Shown here in pieces: positions 55,937-64,000 of a DNA stretch of 64,000 nt. The notes below the pieces were generated by a model, which was not told the origin of the DNA, made no database searches, and saw nothing but the letters and a program-made list of their open reading frames with translations. Both the position numbers and the translations under genes were made by a program. Every line of letters starts with the position of its first letter. Within the stretch, counting starts at the first letter, position 1. The stretch comes from an uncultured Mobiluncus sp. (GTDB lineage: Bacteria > Actinomycetota > Actinomycetes > Actinomycetales > Actinomycetaceae): positions 1-64,000 of the forward strand of contig NZ_CALUCZ010000003.1 of NCBI RefSeq assembly GCF_943914685.1. Reading direction: 5' to 3'.

Positions 55937-58900
55937 TTGAAACCGCTCAATGAACAAGAATTAGCTGATCTGAGGGAAGTCGGTCAGCTAGCTGTAGAAC
56001 GAGCTCAGAAGTGGATTGAGGCCTCAAAGAAATACCCGGTCGATTATGCTTCTAAGCTACTGTCACGCACCTTAAAAGATCCGCGTGGCTTGGACTTCAC
56101 CGTGGCGTTTGTCGATGAAGTCGTGCGTCCGGAGGACATCAAGATTGCCGGCGAAAACCTAGCAGCTTTGGTAAAAGAAAACAAGCCGTCTTTCCTGCCT
56201 TCCTATCTGAAGTTGCCGGCTGTGTACGGCGGGGCTCTGGGTACAGTTATCCCCGATATTGCGGTTCCGGCGGCTCGCCGCGTGTTCCGTGAACTTGTGG
56301 GCGACTTGGCGATTGACGTGACCAACAAGTCCCTGGGGCGGGCTATTGCGAAACTGCGCGCGGACGGGTCTCGGCTGAACATGAACCTTTTGGGGGAAGC
56401 CGTGTTGGGCAACAAGGAAGCCTCCCGACGCTTGAGCGATGTTGTGGAGCTGTTGCAGCGTGACGATGTGGACTACGTGTCTATCAAGGTGTCCGCGGTA
56501 ACCGGCCCACACATCGCTTGGGACTACCAAGAGATGGTGGCTTACGCGGTCGAGAACCTGGTGCCGCTGTATCGGGAAGCCAACAAGTTCAGCCCCAAGA
56601 AATTCATTAACTTGGACATGGAGGAATACCACGACCTGCACATGACTATCGATGTGTTCAAGCAGCTGCTGGACCGCGAGGAGTTCAAGGATCTGGAGGC
56701 CGGTATCGTACTCCAGGCTTACCTGCCGGATTCCCTCGATGCCATGCAAGACCTGCAGGCTTGGGCCGCGAAACGTGTCGAAAGCGGCGGAGCTCGCGTC
56801 AAGGTGCGTGTGGTCAAAGGCGCGAACCTGTCTATGGAACACGTCGACGCCATGATGCACGGCTGGCCGATGACTCCGCAGCCTTCGAAACAGCACACTG
56901 ATGCGAACTACATGCGTATCCTCAACTACGCGTTGACCCCCGAGCATACTAAGAACATTCGTATCGGCGTGGCTGGCATGAACGTGTTTACCGCCGGTTT
57001 TGCTTACGAGCTGGCCAACAAACGCGGAGTATTCCAAAACCATGGCTGCGAGTTCGAGATGCTGACGGGCATGAACAGCTCCATGGCTCGCGCGGTCATG
57101 GAGGACACCGGCCCGTTGTTGTACTACGTTCCGGTGGTGCACCCCGAGGAGTTCGACGTCGCCATCAGCTACCTGGTGCGTCGTCTGGAAGAAATCGCCG
57201 CGGAAGAGAACTTCATGAGCGCGGCTTTCGAGTTGACCACGAACCAGGCTATGTACGAACGGGAACGCAACCGCTTCGAGAAAGCCATCTCCATGGTAAA
57301 TGACCTGGAGTTCGGGCCGCGCCGTCACCAGGACCGCAATAACGAAACCGCTGAGGAGCTGGCCAAGTTAGTGCAAGATGACTCTGGGAAGTGGGCGTTC
57401 CGCAACGTTCCGGATTCCGATCCGTCCCTCCCCGCCAACGTGGCTTGGGGCGAGGCGATTGCCGCCAGGATGCAGGATTCTCAGCTTGGTCAGGACACGG
57501 TCGATGCCTCCAAGATTAACAACGAGGACGAATTGCAGGCCGTACTGAAGCGCGCTGAGGAAGGCGGCGCAAAGTGGTGGGCGCTCAGCCCGGAGGAACG
57601 CGGCGAGATTCTGCACCGCGCCGGTGTCATCATGAGCCAACATCGCGCCGAGTTTATCGAAGTGATGGGCTCCGAAGCCGGTAAAGCCATCGACCAAGGC
57701 GATGTGGAAGTATCCGAGGCTGTTGATTACGCTCACTATTACGCCGATGAGGCTATCGCCATGTCGAAGGTGGCCGGCGCTAAGTTCACTCCCGCCAAGA
57801 TTACCGTGGTGACTCCGCCGTGGAACTTCCCCGTGGCCATTCCTGGCGGTTCGACCATTGCCGGTTTGGCGGCGGGTTCTCCGGTTATTTTGAAGCCGGC
57901 CACCCCCGCTCGCCGCTGCGGGGCGTTGCTCGCGGAATGCCTGTGGGAAGCGGGTGTTCCCAAGGACGTACTGCAGCTGGTGACCTTGGCCAACCACGAC
58001 TTGGGCAAGATTCTGGTTACCGATCCGCGGGTGGAACGCGTCATTCTGACCGGCGGTATCGAAACCGCGCAAATGTTCCGCTCCTGGCGTCCCGACTTGG
58101 GCCTGCTGGCCGAGACTTCCGGCAAGAACGCCATCATCGTCACCCCTTCGGCTGACCTTGACTTGGCGGTAAAGGACGTTGTCACAAGTGCGTTCGGTCA
58201 CGCGGGGCAAAAGTGTTCGGCTGCGTCGTTGGTCATTTTGGTGGGCACGGTTGGCAAATCGAAACGTTTCCACAACCAGTTGATTGACGCAGTGCAGTCC
58301 CTGAAAGTCGGCTACCCGTGGGATTTGGGTATCCAGATGGGTCCCGTGGTGGAAAAGCCGGGTGAAAAGCTGATGCGCGGCTTGACCCAGTTGGAGCCCG
58401 GCCAGAGCTGGGCAGTAAAGCCGCAAGAACTCGACGATTCCGGGCGGTTGTGGAGCCCGGGGGTGCGTGCCAATGTGAAACCCGGCAGCGAATACCACAT
58501 GACCGAGTACTTCGGCCCAATTTTGGGTGTGATGCGCTGCGACACTTTGGAAGAAGCCGTCGAGTTGCAAAACCAGGTCGAATACGGTTTGACCGGCGGT
58601 ATTCACTCGCTGAATCCAGATGAAATCAAGTACTGGCTCGATCATGTCCAGGTTGGTAACGCTTACATCAACCGCGGTATTACCGGAGCTATCGTACGCC
58701 GTCAGCCGTTCGGTGGTTGGAAGCGTTCCGTAGTGGGTGCCGGTTCCAAGGCCGGCGGCCCCTCCTACCTGTACGCTTTGGGTGAATGGAGCCCGGACGA
58801 CGCTACCTTAGGCAGCATTGCGGGTTCCGCTTCTGGCACTTTGGCACGCGAATTGACCGCGCTGGCCGACGAAATCGGAGACCAAGACAAACTAGAAAAG

Positions 58901-59446
58901 TCCTTGGCTGGCGATGAAACCGCTTATGCTCAGGAATTCCAGGTTAATCGCGATCCGTCCCAGCTTGGTGTAGAACGCAACATTTTCCGCTGCCTGCCGG
59001 TTCCGGTGGTCGTGCGTATTGGTGAAAACGTCAAGAACTGGGAGATTGCCCACGTGTTGCACTCCGGTTTGCTGGTCGGTTCCAAGATCACGGTTTCTAC
59101 TGCCAAGCCGTTGACGCCCGGTTTGGCTGGTTTTGCCTCCCAGCACGGTGTCAGCGTGATGGTCCAAGACGAGGCTGCTTGGTTGAACTGGGCTCGGAGC
59201 TGGGCTGCTCACGATGCCGGCTTTGACGGGCGGATTCGTATCATCGGTGAAACTCGCACCAAGGTCGCTGAGGCTATCAATGGTTCTGTTGACATCGCCA
59301 TCTGGGATCACCCGGTCACCTATTCCGGTCGGGTCGAAATGATTCCGTTCGTCCACGAACAGGCGGTTGCTCTAACGAACCACCGCTTTGGTGATCCCAC
59401 GCCCATCACCAAGGGAATCCTCGAGGACCACGTGGTGGACTACTAA
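55937..59446 (+). CDS. putA: Bifunctional proline dehydrogenase / P5C dehydrogenase
   Basis: It oxidises proline to glutamate in two steps with FAD and NAD+. The 1169-residue protein has a proline dehydrogenase domain at about residues 80-430 (YVSIKVSAV, FINLDMEEYHD, LQAYLPDS, VRVVKGANL). The aldehyde dehydrogenase domain is at about 540-960 (VVTPPWNFPVAIPGG, the glutamate in ETSGKNA, Cys759 in GHAGQKCSA). A C-terminal domain of about 170 residues follows. No N-terminal ribbon-helix-helix repressor domain is present, so it does not regulate itself as in E. coli. The start is a TTG with AAAGGAGA. A TTGCTC/GAGCAA hairpin lies in its leader (55882-55897). Confidence 0.95.
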   Translation: MKPLNEQELADLREVGQLAVERAQKWIEASKKYPVDYASKLLSRTLKDPRGLDFTVAFVDEVVRPEDIKIAGENLAALVKENKPSFLPSYLKLPAVYGGALGTVIPDIAVPAARRVFRELVGDLAIDVTNKSLGRAIAKLRADGSRLNMNLLGEAVLGNKEASRRLSDVVELLQRDDVDYVSIKVSAVTGPHIAWDYQEMVAYAVENLVPLYREANKFSPKKFINLDMEEYHDLHMTIDVFKQLLDREEFKDLEAGIVLQAYLPDSLDAMQDLQAWAAKRVESGGARVKVRVVKGANLSMEHVDAMMHGWPMTPQPSKQHTDANYMRILNYALTPEHTKNIRIGVAGMNVFTAGFAYELANKRGVFQNHGCEFEMLTGMNSSMARAVMEDTGPLLYYVPVVHPEEFDVAISYLVRRLEEIAAEENFMSAAFELTTNQAMYERERNRFEKAISMVNDLEFGPRRHQDRNNETAEELAKLVQDDSGKWAFRNVPDSDPSLPANVAWGEAIAARMQDSQLGQDTVDASKINNEDELQAVLKRAEEGGAKWWALSPEERGEILHRAGVIMSQHRAEFIEVMGSEAGKAIDQGDVEVSEAVDYAHYYADEAIAMSKVAGAKFTPAKITVVTPPWNFPVAIPGGSTIAGLAAGSPVILKPATPARRCGALLAECLWEAGVPKDVLQLVTLANHDLGKILVTDPRVERVILTGGIETAQMFRSWRPDLGLLAETSGKNAIIVTPSADLDLAVKDVVTSAFGHAGQKCSAASLVILVGTVGKSKRFHNQLIDAVQSLKVGYPWDLGIQMGPVVEKPGEKLMRGLTQLEPGQSWAVKPQELDDSGRLWSPGVRANVKPGSEYHMTEYFGPILGVMRCDTLEEAVELQNQVEYGLTGGIHSLNPDEIKYWLDHVQVGNAYINRGITGAIVRRQPFGGWKRSVVGAGSKAGGPSYLYALGEWSPDDATLGSIAGSASGTLARELTALADEIGDQDKLEKSLAGDETAYAQEFQVNRDPSQLGVERNIFRCLPVPVVVRIGENVKNWEIAHVLHSGLLVGSKITVSTAKPLTPGLAGFASQHGVSVMVQDEAAWLNWARSWAAHDAGFDGRIRIIGETRTKVAEAINGSVDIAIWDHPVTYSGRVEMIPFVHEQAVALTNHRFGDPTPITKGILEDHVVDY

Positions 59447-59481
59447 TTCGCCATTGAGCCTTGAGCTCATAACTTAATCCT

Positions 59482-59521
59482 ACCGGTGGCTGCTGAAACT
59501 CAGCAGCCACCGGTGTTTTTC
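59482..59521 (+). terminator. Rho-independent terminator of putA
   Basis: ACCGGTGGCTGCTG (59482-59495) and CAGCAGCCACCGGT (59501-59514) form a perfect 14-bp stem with a five-base loop, followed by GTTTTTC. It lies 36 bases after the putA stop. Confidence 0.93.
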
Positions 59522-59633
59522 TGTTCGTGGCAAACTTTTACCCCCGCAAGCAACCGGGAAGCGACGCGGGCGAAACCAATTCCACCCCACCGCCCTTGAG
59601 CGCAAACTCTAACCTGAAACCTGACTTGAAACG

Positions 59634-61805
59634 CTAGTTGCCCAGGGCTTTCCCGCGGCGAATCTCTTTCTTTAGGTCGGCGATTTCGTCACGCAGCCGA
59701 GCAGCCAGCTCAAACCGCAGCTCGCTGGCGGCCGTGTGCATCTGTTCAGTCAGTTCCGTGACCAGCGAAACCAAGTCCACGGTATCGTCGGGTGCGCCAG
59801 CTTGAGTTGGCTGGTCTTCTGCCGCATTGGTTCGTGCTCGATTGATGACCTCTAGAGCCGCGCGGGCTGCCGCCGCGTCCTGAGCTGCGCTGCGGGCCGC
59901 GGCAGAAGGTTTTTGATCAGGCTGACGATACCCGGTTCCCAACAATTCCGCGGTATCGATATCTTCGCGTGCCAGCATATCGGTCACGTCAGAGATTTTC
60001 TTGCGTAGCGGCTGCGGATCAATCCCGTGGGCTTCGTTGTAGGCAATCTGCTTATGGCGGCGTCGCTCAGTTTCGTCGATGGCTTCGCGCATCGCGTCGG
60101 AAACCGCGTCGGCATACATATGAACTTCCCCATGCACATTACGGGCGGCGCGCCCAATCGTTTGAATGAGCGACTTCGCGGAACGCAAGAAACCTTGCTT
60201 GTCGGCATCTAAAATCGAAACCAGCGACACTTCGGGCAAATCCAAGCCCTCGCGCAGCAGGTTGATACCCACCAGCACGTCGAACTCGCCTTGACGCAAG
60301 GAACGCAGCAGCTCCACCCGGCGGAGCGTATCCACGTCCGAGTGCAGGTATTCCACCCTAATCCCGCGCTGAGCCAGGTATTTCGTCAAGTCCTCCGCCA
60401 TGCGTTTGGTTAGCGTAGTCACCAGCACCCGCTCATCGGCTTCGGTGCGTAGGCGAATCTGTTCCATCAGGTCGTCAATCTGTCCCTCCACCGGTTTCAC
60501 CACAATCTTGGGGTCAACCAGGCCGGTGGGGCGAATAATCTGCTCCACTACCCCATCGCTGAGACCCAGTTCATAGTCCCCCGGGGTGGCGGACAGATAC
60601 ACCGTTTGTCCGATGCGGTCCTGGAATTCCTCCCATTTCAACGGCCGGTTATCCATCGCGGAGGGCAGCCGGAATCCGAAGTCCACCAACGTACGTTTCC
60701 GCGACATATCGCCTTCAAACATGCCGCCAATCTGGGGCACCGTGACGTGAGATTCATCAATGACCAGCAGGAAATCTTCTGGAAAGTAATCCAGCAAGGT
60801 GTGGGGAGGCTCGCCGGGCTGCCGCCCGTCAATATGCAGGGAATAATTCTCAATGCCCGCACACATTCCAATCTGACGCAACATCTCTAAGTCGTAGGTG
60901 GTGCGCATTCTGAGGCGCTGTTCTTCCAACAGTTTGCCCTGATCGTGGAACCATTTGCAGCGCTGCTCCAGTTCGTGCTCGATTCCGGCCAAAGCGCGTT
61001 CCATGCGTTCAGGACCGGCGACGTAGTGCGAGGCGGGGAACACATAGATTTCGTTCACCTCGTGCAAGGTCGCCCCGGTCACTGGGTGCAGCAAAGCCAG
61101 GGCGTCAATCTCGTCTCCGAACATTTCGACCCGCACCCCAAGCTCTTCATACATGGGAATGATGTCGATAGTATCCCCACGCACCCGAAAATTGCCGCGC
61201 GTAAACTCCACGTCATTGCGGTTGTACTGCATCTGCACGAATCGTTTAATGAGATCTTGGCGCCCAATCTGCATTCCCCGGGTCAAGTGAATGCCTCGCG
61301 ACACGTACTCTTCGGGGGTACCCAAACCGTAGATGCAAGACACCGAGGAAACGACCACCACGTCACGGCGTGTCAGCAGGGAGTTTGTGGCCGAGTGTCG
61401 CAGGCGTTCCACTTCATCGTTGATAGAGGAATCCTTTTCGATATAGGTATCGGTTTGCGGCACATAGGCTTCGGGCTGGTAGTAGTCGTAGTACGACACA
61501 AAGTATTCCACGGCGTTCTTTGGCAACAGTTCGCGGAACTCGGCAGTCAGCTGGGCCGCTAACGTTTTGTTTGGTTCCAGCACAAGGGTGGGGCGCTGCA
61601 GTTTTTCGATAAGCCAAGCGGTGGTGGCGGTCTTGCCGGTGCCGGTTGCTCCCAGCAGCACGACGTCTTTTTCACCGGCATTGATTCTTTCAGCAAGTTC
61701 GGCGATGGCTTCCGGCTGGTCGCCGGAGGGGGTGTATTCGCTGACGACTTCCAGCGAAATCGGATTTTCCACCAAATCGCGAGGCAGCGCCTTTTTTTCG
61801 GTCAT
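59634..61805 (-). CDS. uvrB: Excinuclease ABC subunit B
   Basis: UvrB is the damage-verifying helicase of nucleotide excision repair. The protein is 723 residues from ATG 61805. The frame stays open upstream, but [11 protein letters not shown] and the leaderless hexamer mark the start. Motifs are Walker [16 protein letters not shown], the beta-hairpin block [39 protein letters not shown] and [11 protein letters not shown]-terminal UVR coiled coil ([24 protein letters not shown]) binds UvrC. It overlaps the coaE stop by four bases. Confidence 0.97.
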   Translation of the reverse strand: MTEKKALPRDLVENPISLEVVSEYTPSGDQPEAIAELAERINAGEKDVVLLGATGTGKTATTAWLIEKLQRPTLVLEPNKTLAAQLTAEFRELLPKNAVEYFVSYYDYYQPEAYVPQTDTYIEKDSSINDEVERLRHSATNSLLTRRDVVVVSSVSCIYGLGTPEEYVSRGIHLTRGMQIGRQDLIKRFVQMQYNRNDVEFTRGNFRVRGDTIDIIPMYEELGVRVEMFGDEIDALALLHPVTGATLHEVNEIYVFPASHYVAGPERMERALAGIEHELEQRCKWFHDQGKLLEEQRLRMRTTYDLEMLRQIGMCAGIENYSLHIDGRQPGEPPHTLLDYFPEDFLLVIDESHVTVPQIGGMFEGDMSRKRTLVDFGFRLPSAMDNRPLKWEEFQDRIGQTVYLSATPGDYELGLSDGVVEQIIRPTGLVDPKIVVKPVEGQIDDLMEQIRLRTEADERVLVTTLTKRMAEDLTKYLAQRGIRVEYLHSDVDTLRRVELLRSLRQGEFDVLVGINLLREGLDLPEVSLVSILDADKQGFLRSAKSLIQTIGRAARNVHGEVHMYADAVSDAMREAIDETERRRHKQIAYNEAHGIDPQPLRKKISDVTDMLAREDIDTAELLGTGYRQPDQKPSAAARSAAQDAAAARAALEVINRARTNAAEDQPTQAGAPDDTVDLVSLVTELTEQMHTAASELRFELAARLRDEIADLKKEIRRGKALGN

Positions 61806-62494
61806 AGTTCCAGTGTAGGCAAATCCGAGACAGCGTGCTTTGCAAAGTCTGCAAGCTCCGAATTCGGGCGGGCGGACAGATTCTTCCAGAGCGCGGCCGC
61901 GTCTGCATCGAGGTCTGCGGGTGTACCGCAGTTGTCCACCCAAAACGTCGCGATGGCCTCTCGCTGCTCCCGGCTGGCTTGCACGTCAATGCGGGCACGA
62001 GCCTGCGCCTCGGTCAGTTGACGGTATCGGGTGAGGCGCGCGAGGCGCACTTCCAGCGGGGCGTCCACCATGACGCAGCAGTCGAAACGGGTGTGATTAC
62101 CGGTTTCGGTCAAGAGAGGAATCTCTGCCACCAGTACGTCCCCCGGTTCTAGGTGAGCCAATACCCGGTCCATTTCATGCCAGACTAGGGGGTGCAAGAT
62201 GCTTTCTAGGCGGGCTTTCGCGGCGGGGTCGGAAAAGATGAGCTGCGCTAGGGCGTCGCGATTGAGTTCACCGCCGGTACACACCGATGCACCAAACGTT
62301 TCCCGGATTTGTGCCGTGGCACTCCCCTGCGGACCGGTGGCGGCGCGCAACACTTCATCAGCGTCAAAACGAACCCCGCCCAGGGAGGCTAAACAGTTGG
62401 TGAACGTCGTTTTTCCTGATCCGATACCGCCGCTGATAGCGACCTTTAGCGCGCGATTATCCGGAACGGAGAAGGTACGCAGCTGTTTAATCAT
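61802..62494 (-). CDS. coaE: Dephospho-CoA kinase
   Basis: It phosphorylates dephospho-CoA in the last step of CoA synthesis. The 230-residue protein has the P-loop [11 protein letters not shown] (about residues 22-32), FDADEVLR, the HPLVWHEM segment, [12 protein letters not shown] and an RL.RY lid. The start is ATG 62494, inside the last codons of glxK; a TTG directly before it is possible. It shares the window with the split CoaB/CoaC genes at 16.3-17.6 kb. Confidence 0.95.
   Translation of the reverse strand: MIKQLRTFSVPDNRALKVAISGGIGSGKTTFTNCLASLGGVRFDADEVLRAATGPQGSATAQIRETFGASVCTGGELNRDALAQLIFSDPAAKARLESILHPLVWHEMDRVLAHLEPGDVLVAEIPLLTETGNHTRFDCCVMVDAPLEVRLARLTRYRQLTEAQARARIDVQASREQREAIATFWVDNCGTPADLDADAAALWKNLSARPNSELADFAKHAVSDLPTLEL
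61803..61817 (-). promoter_or_regulatory. Possible leaderless start of uvrB
   Basis: On the minus strand TACACT (61812-61817) is six bases before the ATG. It lies inside the 3' end of coaE, so uvrB may be read both from coaE mRNA and from its own leaderless message. Confidence 0.4.
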
Positions 62495-63662
62495 CAAGTG
62501 CTTTCAACAAAATGTCGCTGATGGCGGGATTCGCTCCTACCGTCATCAGCTGCAAGCTCAAAGTGACCGCGTCCTCCAACAAGATAGATGCTTTCTCGAT
62601 GGCGGCTTTTTCACCGGTCATCGCCTGGTGCATGATGGGAACAATCGCGGTGAATCCGTCCTGCAGCAAAATCTCGTGTCCCAAACCGAGGCGCGCGGTG
62701 AATGCCAAAACGGGAATGTTGTGCTGGCGAGCTAGCTGGGCCACACCCCAGGGCGTCTTACCGCGTTGAGTTTGCCGATCGAGCTGCCCCTCGCCGGTCA
62801 GCACCAGGTCGGCTCCTTCCATAGCTGCGTAGAGGTTCGTGGCTTCGGCTACGATCTCGAAACCGTGGCGATTTTCCGCACCCAAAGCGAGGAAAGCGGC
62901 TCCCATACCTCCAGCGGCGCCAGCGCCCTCCACGTCGGCCACTTTGACGCCAGTGGTTTCCTCTAACAGTCGGCCCCAGTTTTTGAGGCAGCGGTCGAGC
63001 TTGCCCAACTGCAGCGGCTTGGCGCCTTTTTGCGGACCGAACGAGGCCGATGCCCCGCTGGGGCCAGTCAGGGGGTTACGCACATCGTTTGCGGCGACAA
63101 TCTTAACTTTGCTCAAACGCGGATCCAGCCCCGACAAATCCAACCGAGCGGCGTTAGCCAACACATGAACTTTCGGTTCGAGCTCGTGACCGGCCTCGTC
63201 AAACAGTTTTGCACCGAGATTGTGCAACATACCCCAGCCGCCGTCATTGGTCGCCGAACCGCCCAAACCGACCACGATAGTCTCGGGCTCCAAGTCCAGC
63301 GCGGCTTTCAGCAACATACCCACACCCTCGGTGTTCGACTCCATGATGTTGCGTTCCAGCATGGAAATGTACATAATCCCGCAGGCCTCAGCGGTGTCCA
63401 AGACGACCATTCGCCGCGCTGGAATCCAAGTAAATTCGCCCTGCCGTTCACGGCCCAAGGCGTCTACGGTCTGAGCAGTTTTCACTTCGCCGCCATAAGC
63501 ATTGAGCATGACTGCGGCCGTGCCTTCCCCGCCGTCTGCCACCGGCACCGCGACCGTCTCGGTGTCAGGGAAAATGGCCTCAACGCCGCGTTTCATCGCA
63601 GCTACCGCTTCCTCGGCAGATAAAGAACCCTTAAATGAATCCGGGGCAATGACAATTTTCAC
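62487..63662 (-). CDS. glxK: Glycerate kinase (GlxK/GarK family)
   Basis: It phosphorylates D-glycerate to a phosphoglycerate. The 391-residue protein matches the family throughout: KIVIAPDSFKGSLSAEEAVAAMKRG, VADGGEGTAAVMLNAYGG, VGLGGSATNDGGWGMLHNLGAKLFD, NDVRNPLTGPSGAS and DLVLTGEGQLDRQTQRGKTPWGVAQLA. The start is a GTG with AGAGG upstream. It sits between rpsA and coaE, which are neighbours in many actinobacteria, so it is probably an insertion into that order. Confidence 0.93.
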   Translation of the reverse strand: MKIVIAPDSFKGSLSAEEAVAAMKRGVEAIFPDTETVAVPVADGGEGTAAVMLNAYGGEVKTAQTVDALGRERQGEFTWIPARRMVVLDTAEACGIMYISMLERNIMESNTEGVGMLLKAALDLEPETIVVGLGGSATNDGGWGMLHNLGAKLFDEAGHELEPKVHVLANAARLDLSGLDPRLSKVKIVAANDVRNPLTGPSGASASFGPQKGAKPLQLGKLDRCLKNWGRLLEETTGVKVADVEGAGAAGGMGAAFLALGAENRHGFEIVAEATNLYAAMEGADLVLTGEGQLDRQTQRGKTPWGVAQLARQHNIPVLAFTARLGLGHEILLQDGFTAIVPIMHQAMTGEKAAIEKASILLEDAVTLSLQLMTVGANPAISDILLKALDD

Positions 63663-63802
63663 GACAGTTACCTCTCTGTGCTGAACTCAACATTGTGGCG
63701 GTGCTGAACAGGTCTCAACCGGTTATCAAAAAACCGCAATCTTTTTCAGCTTAAGCCACCCCGCGGGGAAATGTGGCCAAATGCTGGTGCAAAAATCGAG
63801 CA

Positions 63803-63840
63803 TAAAAGTGATGCGGAAACCCAATCGTTTCCGCATCACT
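63803..63840 (-). terminator. Rho-independent terminator of rpsA
   Basis: On the minus strand the arms AGTGATGCGGAAAC (63840 to 63827) and GTTTCCGCATCACT (63820 to 63807) form a perfect 14-bp stem with a six-base loop, and TTTTATG follows. It lies 47 bases after the rpsA stop. Confidence 0.92.
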
Positions 63841-63887
63841 ATTGAAATTATTGCCGGCCTGACAGCCGCGCCGAGGCTTACGAGGTT

Positions 63888-64000
63888 TTACTCTCCAGCC
63901 AGCTTGTCGCGCAGCGCCGCCAAAGCCTCGTCATCGGCCAAGGTACCTGAAGTATCGGCTTCTTCCTCGGTGGTGGAGCTGTAGGAAGTCTGTTCCGCAA
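63888..64000 (-). CDS. rpsA: 30S ribosomal protein S1, C-terminal end only
   Basis: The last 36 codons before the stop are in the window. They read as a serine/threonine- and glutamate-rich tail followed by LADDEALAALRDKLAGE, which is the characteristic end of actinobacterial S1. The rpsA-coaE-uvrB context agrees. No S1 repeat is visible in this fragment, so the call rests on the tail and the neighbourhood. Confidence 0.8.
   Translation of the reverse strand, partial: AEQTSYSSTTEEEADTSGTLADDEALAALRDKLAGE

Noticed and set aside
57368..58645. Antisense reading frame of 425 residues across putA
   Set aside because: It mirrors the aldehyde dehydrogenase domain, has no ribosome binding site that I trust, and shows no family motif.

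Overview
This window looks like chromosome of a mid-GC actinobacterium. The actinobacterial hallmarks are mihF-type IHF, RbpA, GarA with an FtsR-type MerR regulator, HelY, a PafBC-type WYL regulator beside DUF3866, a PriA without helicase motifs, and the rpsA-coaE-uvrB neighbourhood. A chemoreceptor gene implies motility or chemotaxis. Together with the moderate GC content this suggests Actinomycetaceae, possibly a Mobiluncus-like species; that placement is inference. The window is densely coded. No gap longer than about 300 bases lacks a gene, and I see no rRNA, tRNA, CRISPR array, insertion sequence or prophage.

Layout. 1-6.1 kb is a shikimate block: aroE (cut by the window start), a prepilin peptidase, aroC, an aroK-aroB fusion, a degenerate shikimate-kinase paralogue, efp and nusB. 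6.2-15 kb holds a 72-residue hypothetical protein and the pyrimidine operon pyrR-pyrB-pyrC-carA-carB-pyrF, with a PyrR-binding RNA hairpin covering the pyrR ribosome binding site. 15-24.2 kb is the housekeeping run mihF-gmk-rpoZ-coaC-like-coaB-metK-priA-fmt-rsmB-rpe. 24.2-26.5 kb is an FMN riboswitch controlling a riboflavin-type ABC permease and lipoprotein. A chemoreceptor and hisE-hisG follow.

29-38 kb carries DUF3866, PafBC, a small membrane protein, HelY, Lnt, a dolichol-phosphate-mannose synthase-like enzyme and RbpA. 38.2-40.2 kb is the garA-merR-merR signalling cluster. 40.4-45.5 kb is one very large DUF4011/DUF3320-type ATPase gene whose helicase motifs look eroded. 45.5-53.9 kb holds a membrane-anchored DsbA-like protein, MsrB, UvrA, a YciI-like protein, a bile-acid-symporter-family transporter, a secreted trypsin-like protease with cell-wall-binding repeats, and TerC behind a yybP-ykoY (Mn2+) riboswitch. 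54.1-59.5 kb is proline use (putP, putA). The end is uvrB, coaE, glycerate kinase and the last codons of rpsA.

Regulation is the richest layer. Three RNA switches (PyrR loop, FMN, Mn2+) each appear to work by hiding a Shine-Dalgarno sequence, and the Mn2+ element has a 10-bp alternative hairpin that shares its strand with P1. At least ten genes have a -10-like hexamer six or seven bases before the start codon and no Shine-Dalgarno sequence, which points to widespread leaderless transcription. Three proteins (a shikimate-kinase paralogue, the stand-alone CoaC and the giant ATPase) keep their folds but have lost catalytic residues.
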